A stretch of DNA of 64,000 nt from Fibrobacter succinogenes (GTDB taxonomy: Bacteria; Fibrobacterota; Fibrobacteria; Fibrobacterales; Fibrobacteraceae), in NCBI GenBank assembly GCA_902794535.1, contig CADBHQ010000011.1:62001-126000 (forward strand), read 5' to 3'. The notes below the pieces were generated by a model. The model was given only the letters and a program-made list of their open reading frames with translations. It was not told the DNA's origin and searched no databases. Shown piece after piece: positions 25,898 through 34,176 of this stretch. The stretch's first letter is position 1, and each line of letters begins with the position of its first letter. The position numbers were made by a program, and so were the translations under genes.

Positions 25898-27066
25898 TGA
25901 GAAACTTTGTTTGGCACATACTCGTTTGCGTGGCTCTCGCGACTAGCGCCTGGGCTGCAAACATGGTCGATGCCGAACAAGTCGCCAAGCAGCACAAAGC
26001 CAGCTTCCACTGGTTCCCCGTCCAAAAGACATTCATTCTCGCAGGCGAAAGCGATACGCTCAAGTTCGCCATCGGGCTCCCCTACGTAAATACGCACGGC
26101 AAGTCGGTAGACCTCAAGCATGCACCCGAAATTGCAGACGGACACATTCTGCTCGATTCCGCCGACGTCGCAAACTTATACAATGCCGGCAATACGCAAA
26201 CTGCCGCGGTCGCTCCTGCAAGCAGCAGTTCCCCCGCCAAGGTCTCATCGTCTTCCGTAAAAGTCGCCGCCGCGCCCGCAGCTGCAACCGCCCCCGCAAA
26301 GACAACTCCAGTCGCTGCACCGAAAAATGAAACCGCCGGCACCCGCGAAGTCAAGACCATCGTAATCGACCCCGGCCACGGCGGCAAAGATACCGGCGCC
26401 CAGGGCAAGAATTCCAACGAAAAAGACATCGTTCTCGCCGTCGGCAAGCTCTTAAAGAAGGAACTTGAAAAAGAAGGCTTCAAGGTCAAAATGACCCGCG
26501 ACAAAGACGTGTTCATCGAACTCGGCGAACGCGCGAACCTCGCAAACCAATGGGACGGCGACTTGTTCATTAGCCTGCACTGTAACGCCATCGACGCAAG
26601 CCCCGAGCGCAAAAAGCAAATCAAGGGCTATCATGTGTACGTGCTTCGCGCCCCCGAAAGCGAAGAAGACAAAGCCATTGCTCGCCGCGAAAACAAGGTG
26701 GCCACTCTCTACGGCGAAAAGAATGCCAAAGAAGAACTTTCACCGCTCGAATGGTTCAAGCTTGAAGCCCGCTTGGAAAAATACAAGCAGAACAGTTACA
26801 TGTTCACCGAACAAATGCTCAAGGCCTTCGACGACGGCAAAATCAAGCGTCAGGGCGGTGGTGTCGGCGGTGCAGGCTTCATGGTGCTCGTAGGCGCTCT
26901 AATGCCCGCCGTGCTCTTCGAAATCGGTTTCATCAGCAACCCCGAAGAAGAAGCCTACATGATGACCAACAAGGCCCAAGCAGACATTGCCTCCCGCATT
27001 TCAAAGGCAGTCAGCAATTACAAGGCCGCGGTCCACAACTACCGTGAAACACTCGGTCGCCAATAA
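25897..27066 (+). CDS. N-acetylmuramoyl-L-alanine amidase (AmiC-type, Amidase_3)
   Basis: 389 residues. It hydrolyses the bond between MurNAc and L-Ala in the periplasm during cell separation. A signal peptide (about 1-20, SAWA/AN), an N-terminal region of about 80 residues and a Pro/Ala/Ser linker (about 95-145) precede the catalytic domain. Zinc and catalytic residues stand in IDPGHGGKDTGA, SLHCNA and LFEIGFISNPEEE. The start overlaps the smpB stop by one base. A bidirectional terminator follows. Confidence 0.95.
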   Translation: MRNFVWHILVCVALATSAWAANMVDAEQVAKQHKASFHWFPVQKTFILAGESDTLKFAIGLPYVNTHGKSVDLKHAPEIADGHILLDSADVANLYNAGNTQTAAVAPASSSSPAKVSSSSVKVAAAPAAATAPAKTTPVAAPKNETAGTREVKTIVIDPGHGGKDTGAQGKNSNEKDIVLAVGKLLKKELEKEGFKVKMTRDKDVFIELGERANLANQWDGDLFISLHCNAIDASPERKKQIKGYHVYVLRAPESEEDKAIARRENKVATLYGEKNAKEELSPLEWFKLEARLEKYKQNSYMFTEQMLKAFDDGKIKRQGGGVGGAGFMVLVGALMPAVLFEIGFISNPEEEAYMMTNKAQADIASRISKAVSNYKAAVHNYRETLGRQ

Positions 27067-27083
27067 TAAATCTCACAAAAAAT

Positions 27084-27101
27084 GGCAGCCATCAGGCTGC
27101 C
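27084..27101. terminator. Bidirectional terminator
   Basis: GGCAGCC-atca-GGCTGCC flanked by an A-run on the left (27077-27082) and, after 13 bases, a T-run on the right (27114-27123). It serves the amidase operon and the convergent secreted protein gene. Confidence 0.75.
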
Positions 27102-27121
27102 TTCATCATCAGAAATTTTTT

Positions 27122-27940
27122 TTATTGTCGGTAAACGCGCTCCTTCTCGACGCGAACACCGCTCGCTGAATTTCTCCTAGCCGATTGACCATTCACCAGG
27201 TACGGTTTGCGGTCCACATTGGGCTCAACCTTCTTACGCATAGGCTTCGCGACAACTGAAGGCGGATCCACAGGTTTTCCCTCCGGTAATTCGCCCGTAT
27301 ACATCGGAATCTTGCTAAACGTAGGCGTTCCATCATCTTGGAAAATGCACTGATGCACAAAATAGGCAGGGAACCCCGTTTCCGTATCATCACTCCAATT
27401 TTTAGAACGATTATACACTGTTATATATTGGCAAAGGGCGTAATAAGTAGAATCTTTTCTATAAACAAAGTAATTCGTATCATTCGCCGTCGAACCTTCT
27501 TTCGAGGTAAATTTATAAGTATCTATCAAAGAAGACTTACTACTAGGAGTCGCAACAAAAGCAGTCGTATCGTTCAAGTCTAGGGCAACTCCCGCTTTCA
27601 AGCTATCGCCCAGAACTACATTCCAATAGTTTTGGTCCAAGTCAAAAAAGTTCCAATGCTCAAGAAAAAGTTCACAGGCGCCAAACCTAATAATATTACA
27701 TACACAAGTTTCATTCACATTCCAATACGTGCCCTCGATAGCAACACCCGGTTCCATCTCAACAAGGCTGTCTTTAGAAAAGCCCCATTTAGTATAGCCA
27801 TAGGTTGGCTCACCTACTTCATGACGGGTTAGGTTCACCACGAAGGACTGCTCCCATTCCTTGGCCTGGGCAGAAACACCAGCCCCAAGCAAAACAGCCA
27901 GGGCAAAACTAGATACAAATAAACTCTTTCGGCATTTCAT
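27122..27940 (-). CDS. Exported protein of unknown function
   Basis: 272 residues. AGGAGAAC precedes the ATG. A signal peptide (about 1-26, VSAQA/K) is followed by a Trp/Tyr/Asp-rich domain with several cysteines (ETCVCNII, FGACEL, YALCQYI, HQCIF), suggesting disulfides outside the cytoplasm. A Pro/Lys segment (PVDPPSVVAKPMRKKVEP) separates a short tail, PYLVNGQSARRN, that resembles a vestige of the sorting tails seen in other secreted proteins here. I do not recognise the family. It is transcribed away from yebC, behind yebC's terminator. Confidence 0.75.
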   Translation of the reverse strand: MKCRKSLFVSSFALAVLLGAGVSAQAKEWEQSFVVNLTRHEVGEPTYGYTKWGFSKDSLVEMEPGVAIEGTYWNVNETCVCNIIRFGACELFLEHWNFFDLDQNYWNVVLGDSLKAGVALDLNDTTAFVATPSSKSSLIDTYKFTSKEGSTANDTNYFVYRKDSTYYALCQYITVYNRSKNWSDDTETGFPAYFVHQCIFQDDGTPTFSKIPMYTGELPEGKPVDPPSVVAKPMRKKVEPNVDRKPYLVNGQSARRNSASGVRVEKERVYRQ

Positions 27941-28038
27941 ATAAGTTCTCCTTTTTTCACAAATATATCATTTATTCGACAAAAAGCACAAATTCGGCAA
28001 TTTTTCTATTTAAAAAGTGTGCAAACGCACAAAAAAAA

Positions 28039-28059
28039 CCGACTGCTTTTGGCAATCGG
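28039..28059 (-). terminator. Terminator of yebC
   Basis: On the minus strand CCGATTGC-caaaa-GCAGTCGG (one G-U pair) is followed by T8. Confidence 0.9.
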
Positions 28060-28084
28060 CTTTTTGAATCTTTGTAGAAAAAGA

Positions 28085-28828
28085 TTATTCCGCGTCCATA
28101 TCGGCTTCGTCGATTTCGGCGTTGTGATAGACGTCCTGAACGTCGTCGTGGTCTTCGAACTTGTCGATGAGCTTGAGGAGCTTCTGAGCATCGTCGTGAC
28201 CGAGCTTCACCGGGTCGTTAGCGACGTAGGTGATTTCTGCGCTCATCATTTCGATACCAGCAGCTTCGAGAGCCTTGGACACAGCGTCGAAAGCTTCCGG
28301 AGAAGTGGAGATTTCATGCACGCCGTCTTCGGTGGACATGTCTTCGGCACCGGCTTCGAGAACCAGGTCCATGACCTTGTCTTCCGGATACTTTTCAGCA
28401 TCAACGATGATCACACCCTTGTAGGTGAAAGCCCAAGAAACGGAACCGGATTCGCCCATGGCGCCGTTGTTCTTGTTAAAGATGTTGCGGATTTCGGCAA
28501 CGGTACGAACCTTGTTGTCGGTCAGGCACTGCACCATGATGGCAATGCCACCCGGGCCGCGTCCTTCGTACAGCGGTTCCGTCATTTCGGTACCGGAGTT
28601 GGCACCCGTACCCTTGGCAATGGCGCTTTCGATGTTCTTAGTCGGCAAGCTCTGGCTCTTGGACTTAAGAATAGCGGCACGCAGACGCGGGTTTGCGTCG
28701 GGGTTTCCGCCGCCGAGCTTAGCAGCAATGGAGATTTCCTTAATCAGCTTGTTCCAAGCCTTGGCGCGAGCAACGTCAGTCTTGGCCTTCTTGCGTTTGG
28801 TGGTGGCCCATTTGGAGTGACCGGACAT
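28085..28828 (-). CDS. yebC: YebC/PmpR family (TACO1-like) protein
   Basis: 247 residues, full family length. GHSKWATTKRKKAKTDVARA at the start, then NPRLRAAILKSKSQSLPTKNIE and IMVQCLTDNKVRTVAEIRNIF, are diagnostic. YebC-type proteins were called transcription regulators; recent work ties several members to translation of proline stretches. AGAGGTAAT lies before the ATG. It is downstream of a secreted Lys-rich protein on the same strand, 31 bp apart. Confidence 0.96.
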   Translation of the reverse strand: MSGHSKWATTKRKKAKTDVARAKAWNKLIKEISIAAKLGGGNPDANPRLRAAILKSKSQSLPTKNIESAIAKGTGANSGTEMTEPLYEGRGPGGIAIMVQCLTDNKVRTVAEIRNIFNKNNGAMGESGSVSWAFTYKGVIIVDAEKYPEDKVMDLVLEAGAEDMSTEDGVHEISTSPEAFDAVSKALEAAGIEMMSAEITYVANDPVKLGHDDAQKLLKLIDKFEDHDDVQDVYHNAEIDEADMDAE

Positions 28829-28859
28829 AGATTACCTCTAATTGGTTTTAGTTAAAAAA

Positions 28860-29666
28860 TTACTTGTTTTTCAGTTGGCAACGACGGCGTTCCTTCACAG
28901 TCAAGTTCGGATCGTCGCAGGGATCGCCAGAAACTTTTTTCTTCTTTTTCTTCTTGGTCGGAGCAGGTTCGTCTTCTTCTTCGACGCGGCGCTTGCGCTT
29001 ATTCAGCGTTGCCTCTTCTTCTTCGACTTTTTTTTTCTTTTTCTTCTTCGGAGCTACTTCTTCGTCGCTTGCCTCCACACGGCGCTTGCGAGTCGTAATG
29101 GTAGCTTCTTCTTCAGGCTTCTTTTCGCCCTTCTTCTGCAGGGCGCGGAGTTTCGCCTTGTCGAGCGGGTCTGCAGAGGCCTTCGTGATGGCCTTGTCGT
29201 ACTTACCGCCCCACACGTTACCGAGCAAGGAACCAGATTCCAGAGCATCCTTCAGAATGCCCATGGCCCATTCGTCATTTGCCGGCGGCAAAAGCTTAAA
29301 GCGCAGGTTACGGATTCGGGTCGGTTCGTCTTCAAAGAAGAGCATCATGTCGAACAAGCCCACCTGATATTCCTTACCGTCGGAACCAGGAGATGCCGAA
29401 GGCACATAGGCAAGCACGGCATAGACGTCACCGTCAAAAAGGCCCGTGATCAAAGCATCGCCGTCACCACCCGGAGCCTGCACTTCACCGTCAGCCTGGA
29501 AAGCCCACGGAGCGACATCGACCGTCAAGCGGAACTTGTGATAGCCCTTATCGGCCTTTTTCAGCTTGAGCAACGCACCCGAGAAAGCCTGGAATTCAGG
29601 CTTCAGCGACTGCGCCGAGCAAACCGCCACAAAAACCAAACAAATAAACACTATAAGTTTTTTCAT
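28860..29666 (-). CDS. Exported protein with two Lys/Glu-rich tail repeats
   Basis: 268 residues. GGGAGGTTCCT precedes the ATG and a signal peptide ends near VCSAQ. Residues of about 20-175 are a folded, beta-rich region of unknown family. The tail holds two copies of a 27-30 residue unit: EEEATITTRKRRVEASDEEV followed by APKKKKKKKV, then EEEATLNKRKRRVEEEDEPA followed by PTKKKKKKKV. It ends in a CDDPNLTVKERRRCQLKNK segment with a likely disulfide. The tail is strongly charged, perhaps binding polyanions at the surface. It sits between the phosphohexomutase and yebC. Confidence 0.75.
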   Translation of the reverse strand: MKKLIVFICLVFVAVCSAQSLKPEFQAFSGALLKLKKADKGYHKFRLTVDVAPWAFQADGEVQAPGGDGDALITGLFDGDVYAVLAYVPSASPGSDGKEYQVGLFDMMLFFEDEPTRIRNLRFKLLPPANDEWAMGILKDALESGSLLGNVWGGKYDKAITKASADPLDKAKLRALQKKGEKKPEEEATITTRKRRVEASDEEVAPKKKKKKKVEEEEATLNKRKRRVEEEDEPAPTKKKKKKKVSGDPCDDPNLTVKERRRCQLKNK

Positions 29667-29690
29667 AGGAACCTCCCTTTGAAAAGCTTA

Positions 29691-31264
29691 TTAATTCTTG
29701 AAGAACAGCGCCTTGGCAGCCTCGAACATCGGGTCCTTTTCATCCGGGTTGCGGCATTCCGTATAAATACGGACCTTCGGTTCCGTACCAGACGGACGCA
29801 CCAGCATCCAGGAGTCATCGTCGAAGATCACCTTCACGCCGTCGAGCGTCAGGAGCTGCTTCACAGTCTTTTCGTTATTGCCAACCATGACCTTAGCACC
29901 CGGCTTGGCGATATCGGCGATAGCGTTCACCTTGGCCTTCAGCGGTTCGCCCACGAGGGACTTGTCCACTTCGAAACCAGAGCGGGTCGGGTAGAAACGG
30001 CCGTATTCTTCGTACAGGGCATCCAGGTATTCACCCAGGTTCTTGCCCGTCTTGGCCATAATTTCGAGAGCGATAAGGAGACCGAACTGGGCATCCTTTT
30101 CGAGCGTGTTGTTCAAGCCAGAGATACCGTCGGATTCTTCGAAAGCGACGAGAGCCTTCTGCTTGGCATTGCGGGAAAGCCACGGGCGGAAGTTCTTGAA
30201 GCCCACCGGAGTTTCCATCACAGGCACGCCGAGCTTTTCAGCAATGATGTTCACAAAGTTAGAAGTAGCAACGGACTTAGCCAAGCGATAGCACCGAACT
30301 GGTTCATATCGATTTCGCGAGTACCGTCGTAGAAACGGATACGGTCGCCATCCGGGTCAAAGATTGCGCCCAGGCGGAACCAGGACTTGCTTTCGTCGAG
30401 GACCTTGCGGACCTTTTCGAGGTTCTTGCTGGACGGTTCCGGAGCGATACCGCCGAACAAGGAATCGTCTTCGTTACGGAGCGTAATCAGGCATTCCGGA
30501 TTGTCGAGGAGAGCAGCCGGACGGCGGCGGGTAGAACCGTGCACGTGGTCGCAAACGAGAGTCAGGCGACCCTTCTTGATAAATTCCTTGATCAAGTCGA
30601 ACTTGATCGTGCCCTGCTTCACAAGGAATTCCTTGTAAATCTTGAGGGAGTCGATAATTTCCCAGTCAACCTTGCCCACCGGTTCAAACTTCCAGGTAGC
30701 CATCATTTCGTTGCTGAGCTTGGTGATCACGTTCGTGATTTCCGGACCAGCAGGACCGCCGTCAGCCGGGTTGAACTTGATACCGTTGTAGTGGCTCGGG
30801 TTGTGGCTCGGAGTCATGTTAATCGAGCAGGCTGCACCGAGCATTTCGATAGCGGCGCTGAATTCCGGAGTCGGCATTTCGCCACCGTAGTAGACCTTCA
30901 CGCCGGCCTTGGCAAACTGGTCAGCCACAGCTTCGCAGAATTCGTGACCGAGCAAGCGGTTGTCGTGACCCACGACCACGCCGCGCTTCTGAAGTTCGGC
31001 AAAGTCCTTCACGCCAAGAGCTTCGAACAATTCAGGAGTAGCTTCCTTATAGAGGCGCACAATGGCGGCACCCACCACCTGCAAGTTGCGGAGCGTAAAT
31101 TCAGAACCGATTTCGCCGCGCCAGCCAGACGTACCAAAGCTCACCTTGGCGGGCTCTTGAGAAGTCAGGGCGACCTGCTTGACAGTTTCAACCAGGTTCA
31201 TATCGGTAGCCGGGTTGAATTCGGGGGACTGAATCTTTTTCCAAATCTGGGTAATGTTTTCCAT
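29691..31264 (-). pseudogene. Phosphohexomutase (phosphoglucomutase/phosphomannomutase) with a one-base frameshift
   Basis: Two adjoining frames encode one protein of about 525 residues. The 5' part (from ATG 31264, with AAGGA) has FGTSGWRGEIGSEF, the phosphoserine loop TPSHNPSHYNG and the metal loop DPDGDR. The 3' part has the sugar-binding EESDG and the phosphate-binding RPSGTEPKVR. The frame breaks at about 30281-30288, where restoring one T (GCT TTG GCT AAG) would give the continuous GAIALAKSVATSN. All catalytic motifs survive, so this is a recent mutation or a sequencing/assembly error. A -1 slip would also restore the frame, but no slippery heptamer is present. The family converts hexose-1-P and hexose-6-P. 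Confidence 0.88.
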
Positions 31265-31294
31265 AAGGGATCCTTTTGTGTTTTTTCCGCGAGA

Positions 31295-31345
31295 AATTTA
31301 GAAAAAAGAACCCAGAACTTAGAACTTAGAGCTTAGAAAAATATG
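31295..31345 (-). promoter_or_regulatory. Phosphohexomutase promoter with abutting heptad array
   Basis: On the minus strand the units TCTAAGC, TCTAAGT, TCTAAGT, TCTGGGT, TCTTTTT are followed directly by TCTAAATTT, with TAAATT (31300-31295) as likely -10. The same order, array then T-run then -10, is found at yajC and dapA. Confidence 0.55.
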
Positions 31346-31404
31346 GGAAAGGGGTATGTTTCCCCCTCGCTCCTGCCGTTTACGGCATCCGCTACCCCAT
31401 CGCC

Positions 31405-31421
31405 TAGGGGCTCCGCCCCTA
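31405..31421. terminator. GC hairpin after the GNAT toxin candidate
   Basis: TAGGGGC-TCC-GCCCCTA, a 7-bp perfect stem between the GNAT gene and the phosphohexomutase promoter. It lacks a T-run on the minus strand, so it is only a possible terminator. Confidence 0.4.
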
Positions 31422-31432
31422 AAACCCTGTTA

Positions 31433-31993
31433 TCACGCTTCCAAATCCATCAAATCAAAATACATGAGTCGCGTATGCGGGTCATTATCTTCTGAATTCA
31501 TGAACCTGAACCCATTCTTTACATAAAATGGAATGGCATTCAAATAGGCATCTACCGTCAAAAAACGGCAACCAGCCTTATTCTCGAAAAAGAACATCGA
31601 TTTGATGTAATCCATGACAGTCGTTCCGATTTGATGACCTTTAGCTCGTTCATCAACTCCCAAGCGACACAATTTAACCGCAGGATAACTTTTAAGACGT
31701 TTTTCGTTCGGGAACCCTTGTTTCTTGCGGAAACGGTTAAATTCTGTTTTATCCTTAAAATCAGTTACGGCAACTTTGTCGTTCGCAAGGCTACAATAGG
31801 CATAGACCTTACTTGCGTCATCAACATCAACACACGCATAACTAACAGAGAGCCGATGTTTTTGAAATTCCGGCGCATGATTAAGGATAAAATCGTTTAA
31901 ATCCTTATCACCACAATCAAATTGTCTAACAGACTTTGCCGATGGCAATCGAACAATATCAAAACGGATTTTACTCACACCGTTCTGAAACAT
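31433..31993 (-). CDS. TacT/AtaT-like GNAT acetyltransferase, candidate toxin
   Basis: 186 residues. Features of the tRNA-acetylating GNAT toxins are visible: FDCGDKDLNDFIL near the start, the core strand LCRLGVDERAKGHQIGT with the acetyl-CoA loop (R-x-x-G-x-x-IG), VDAYLNAIPFYVKNGF with the conserved Tyr of the F-Y-x-K-x-GF motif, and a C-terminal strand (TRLMYFDLMDLEA). TacT and AtaT acetylate the amino group of charged tRNAs and block translation. The ATG at 31993 has GGAGGTG at 7-nt spacing, inside the end of the upstream gene; GTG 31978 would give a GTGA overlap instead. The pair is AT-rich. Toxicity is inferred. Confidence 0.75.
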   Translation of the reverse strand: MFQNGVSKIRFDIVRLPSAKSVRQFDCGDKDLNDFILNHAPEFQKHRLSVSYACVDVDDASKVYAYCSLANDKVAVTDFKDKTEFNRFRKKQGFPNEKRLKSYPAVKLCRLGVDERAKGHQIGTTVMDYIKSMFFFENKAGCRFLTVDAYLNAIPFYVKNGFRFMNSEDNDPHTRLMYFDLMDLEA

Positions 31994-32193
31994 GGGTCAT
32001 CACCTCCATTAGCCGCTTCGCGGGCACGCATTTTCGCCATGCCGCGCTCATAAGCTTTTTTCATAAGTTCATAATTCCGTAAACGACGGGCACGAACTTC
32101 GGGAGGTTCCGGGTGTCGCTCCTGCATACGGGCTAGAAACCGGCGAGCATCCTCGCCGAACAAAATAGGGGTTTCTCGAATTTCGCGAGCCAT
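31975..32193 (-). CDS. Small protein, candidate antitoxin of the GNAT pair
   Basis: 72 residues. The start, REIRETPILFGEDARRFL, resembles the P-x-L-x-G-x-D-A-x-x-F pattern I associate with short proteins encoded before GNAT genes; the middle is basic and helical (EVRARRLRNYELMKKAYERG). It overlaps the GNAT gene by 19 bp, which is typical of type II toxin-antitoxin operons with the antitoxin first. GAGGATATATG before the start offers a ribosome binding site. No DNA-binding fold can be assigned by eye. Confidence 0.65.
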   Translation of the reverse strand: MAREIRETPILFGEDARRFLARMQERHPEPPEVRARRLRNYELMKKAYERGMAKMRAREAANGGDDPCFRTV

Positions 32194-32497
32194 ATATCCT
32201 CTTTTTTGTCGTTTCAGTTTAACAGTAGCGAACTTTCAGTTATTACCAAATATACCTTATGGCATTATCAAAAACAAGGCTTTCAACTTTCCGCCCTTCA
32301 TTTTGCAACCAGGTGTTTGCAAAAATCTTCAATTTTTACAAAAAGCAACTCTAGGTTGCTTCTTTAACTTTTGTTCTGGCAGCGGCTCAGCCTGCTCCGC
32401 ACGCGGACAAATTACGGCCTTCGGCCTTTACTGTCCGCTTTGCGGCCAGGCTATCGCCGCATCTGGCGCATTTCCCAGCCACATCAGCTGTTTTCTG
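32194..32497. other. Intergenic region upstream of the GNAT pair
   Basis: 304 bp. It holds the likely promoter of the toxin-antitoxin pair (AAATATACC, 32251-32259, minus strand), a near copy of the 20472 palindrome (32304-32321), an AGCAAC-tctag-GTTGCT hairpin (32345-32361) and a GC-richer stretch of short palindromes (GGCC/GCGG) that ends at the convergent-like 3' end of the next gene. No gene is credible. Confidence 0.5.
32304..32321. promoter_or_regulatory. Near copy of the XRE-gene palindrome
   Basis: TGCAACC-AGGT-GTTTGCA differs from 20472-20489 by one base, which breaks one pair. It could be a second operator for the same regulator. Confidence 0.3.
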
Positions 32498-33082
32498 TCA
32501 TCGACTTTCTTGGATTACTATCTTCCCGGTTCCACTTTCTTGAATAAGAATTCCAGGAGCCGTGCCATTTTTTATTTCTTTAGTGCGATTTTTATCAATA
32601 TAATGAGATGAACCACGGATTTTCAAAACTCCTCTTGTCGGCGTAAATTCAAACTCTCCGTTTTTCTTGCGAAACTCAAAACCTGTACGTTGCTGCCAAT
32701 TAACCGCAGAAAACAACTCTGTTGATTTCCACTCGTTCCATTCTCCACCAACAACACGCGTACGATAGGAATTTCCTTCAATCCAAATAGAACCTTTTAC
32801 TTCTATGCCATTTAACCGATCGGCCTGCGAATAGACTTTCTGTTGAAAGTAATTGATTTTACACCGGTCAATTTCGTATTCGGTATCAGACCCCTTCGTC
32901 ATTTCAAAATAATGACAGCGATTTTTTTGCACCGCAATTTTATCGCCATATATTTTATCCAACGCCTTAGCAAGTGATTCGCCATGTTTATCCTTCACTT
33001 GCAAAAGCAACGGATGATACTGCAAATCATATGCGAAAGACGATATTGCACAAAGCATAAATATTAAAGCCATTCTAACCAT
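32498..33082 (-). CDS. Exported protein of unknown function, last gene of the GLUG-NERD operon
   Basis: 194 residues from ATG 33082 (AAAGG 9 nt upstream; TTG 33091 is possible). The signal peptide ends near SSFA/YD. A C-terminal domain contains RCHYFEMTKGSD, DRCKINYFQQKVYSQADRL, WIEGNSYRTRVVGGEWNEW and WQQRTGFEFRKKNGEFEF. The family is not recognised. The start is only 16 nt after the NERD stop, so the two are co-transcribed. Composition is AT-rich. Confidence 0.7.
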   Translation of the reverse strand: MVRMALIFMLCAISSFAYDLQYHPLLLQVKDKHGESLAKALDKIYGDKIAVQKNRCHYFEMTKGSDTEYEIDRCKINYFQQKVYSQADRLNGIEVKGSIWIEGNSYRTRVVGGEWNEWKSTELFSAVNWQQRTGFEFRKKNGEFEFTPTRGVLKIRGSSHYIDKNRTKEIKNGTAPGILIQESGTGKIVIQESR

Positions 33083-33097
33083 AATCAACAACCTTTA

Positions 33098-34159
33098 TTA
33101 ATTCACTTTATTGAATTTTTGAGTCAATCGTTCTTTGTGTTTTTGCATTTCTTCTTCAGAAAGCATTATACACGGCAATAATTTTTTGCACCATTCATCT
33201 ATCGTTTCCACGCTATAAAACTCCTGCTGAGCCTGCATTTTCCTTATCAAATCCATTTCAAGATTATAAACTTCATGAATAGATGTCAATACAGTATCGT
33301 TAGGGACGAATTTCAATTGCGATTTAGAACCAAATACAATCATGCTAAACGAACGTAACTGATATTTATTTTGACCCAAAAAATCGCACAAAGCCCTAAT
33401 ATGGCCCTCATTCTGCTTTATTGGATTTGGAATGTATTCTTTATCCCCATTTTTCTTATACCTCTGCCATTGCAAATGATCCATATCCCCATAGACAGAA
33501 CCAGAAAGATTTTTACTTTCAAAAACGTACACCCCTGTTTCATGCAAAAGCAAAACATCTATTTCTGAATAATTGCCATTTTGCTTTGGAATATACACAT
33601 TCCGCAATAATTTATAATGTCTCTTATCCAATTCGCATGCTGCGTAAACAGCTTTACTTACAGCATCTTCGCCTATTTTTCCAACAATTTCAGTCGCAGA
33701 AGGAATCGAACCAACAATTTCTTCTGGTTCTGCAGCAAATTTACTTGTCTGAGAATTTCCAGGTTCAACTTTTTCAGTATTCTCTTTCGGCTTTGGGGGT
33801 GCAGCCCTAAACTGTTTTGATTTTGGATAATCAACAATTTTAGGAAAAACGGGATTAACAGGTTCTTTTTTTTCACCATCAAAATGTTGAATAATGAAAA
33901 CAATCGATCCGATAAAAAAGACAATTATTCCACCAACAATAAAAGCCGTACTATGACCTTTAACATAATCAACCGTAGCAGAACCAATCCAAATAATAAA
34001 GAAAAGCAGAATTACAACACAGCATCCCATGCAGCATCCTGCGTTCTGTTCATCCTCATGCTTTTTACTACGTCGCCTACGACGGCGTGGCTTTGTAGCA
34101 CCGTCTATAAACGAGAATATACACGCAATAAGAATTGCTATGCCAAAAAGCGTACCCAA
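33098..34159 (-). CDS. Membrane-anchored NERD-domain protein
   Basis: 353 residues. The TTG at 34159 is preceded by AGGGAAG; no ATG lies nearby. Three hydrophobic segments (about 1-20, 45-66, 72-92) with an Arg/Lys-rich loop (RRRRRRSKKHEDE) and a CCMGCC cluster anchor it. The NERD domain occupies about 150-270: GKIGEDAVSKAVYAA, NYSEIDVLLLHETGVYVFESKN (the E-V-D-V ... E-x-K nuclease-like pattern) and QWQRYKKNGDKEYI. NERD domains are related to restriction-type nucleases and occur in DNA-processing and membrane proteins; the acidic and lysine positions look intact. It lies 17 nt after the GLUG gene stop. Cytosolic DNA defence is possible but not shown. Confidence 0.82.
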   Translation of the reverse strand: MGTLFGIAILIACIFSFIDGATKPRRRRRRSKKHEDEQNAGCCMGCCVVILLFFIIWIGSATVDYVKGHSTAFIVGGIIVFFIGSIVFIIQHFDGEKKEPVNPVFPKIVDYPKSKQFRAAPPKPKENTEKVEPGNSQTSKFAAEPEEIVGSIPSATEIVGKIGEDAVSKAVYAACELDKRHYKLLRNVYIPKQNGNYSEIDVLLLHETGVYVFESKNLSGSVYGDMDHLQWQRYKKNGDKEYIPNPIKQNEGHIRALCDFLGQNKYQLRSFSMIVFGSKSQLKFVPNDTVLTSIHEVYNLEMDLIRKMQAQQEFYSVETIDEWCKKLLPCIMLSEEEMQKHKERLTQKFNKVN

Positions 34160-34176
34160 ACGTCAAACTTCCCTGT

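Noticed and set aside
25427..27066. tmRNA gene near smpB
   Set aside because: No tRNA-like ends or tag frame were found around smpB; the gene chain is tightly packed.
30275..30292. Programmed -1 frameshift in the phosphohexomutase
   Set aside because: A -1 slip would restore the frame, but there is no slippery X-XXY-YYZ heptamer and no downstream pseudoknot that I can see; a lost base is simpler.
31976..31978. GTG start for the GNAT toxin with GTGA overlap
   Set aside because: ATG 31993 has a much better GGAGGTG at ideal spacing; the GTG remains only an alternative.
32303..32611. 102-codon frame
   Set aside because: It covers a palindrome-rich spacer and runs antisense into the 32498 gene.
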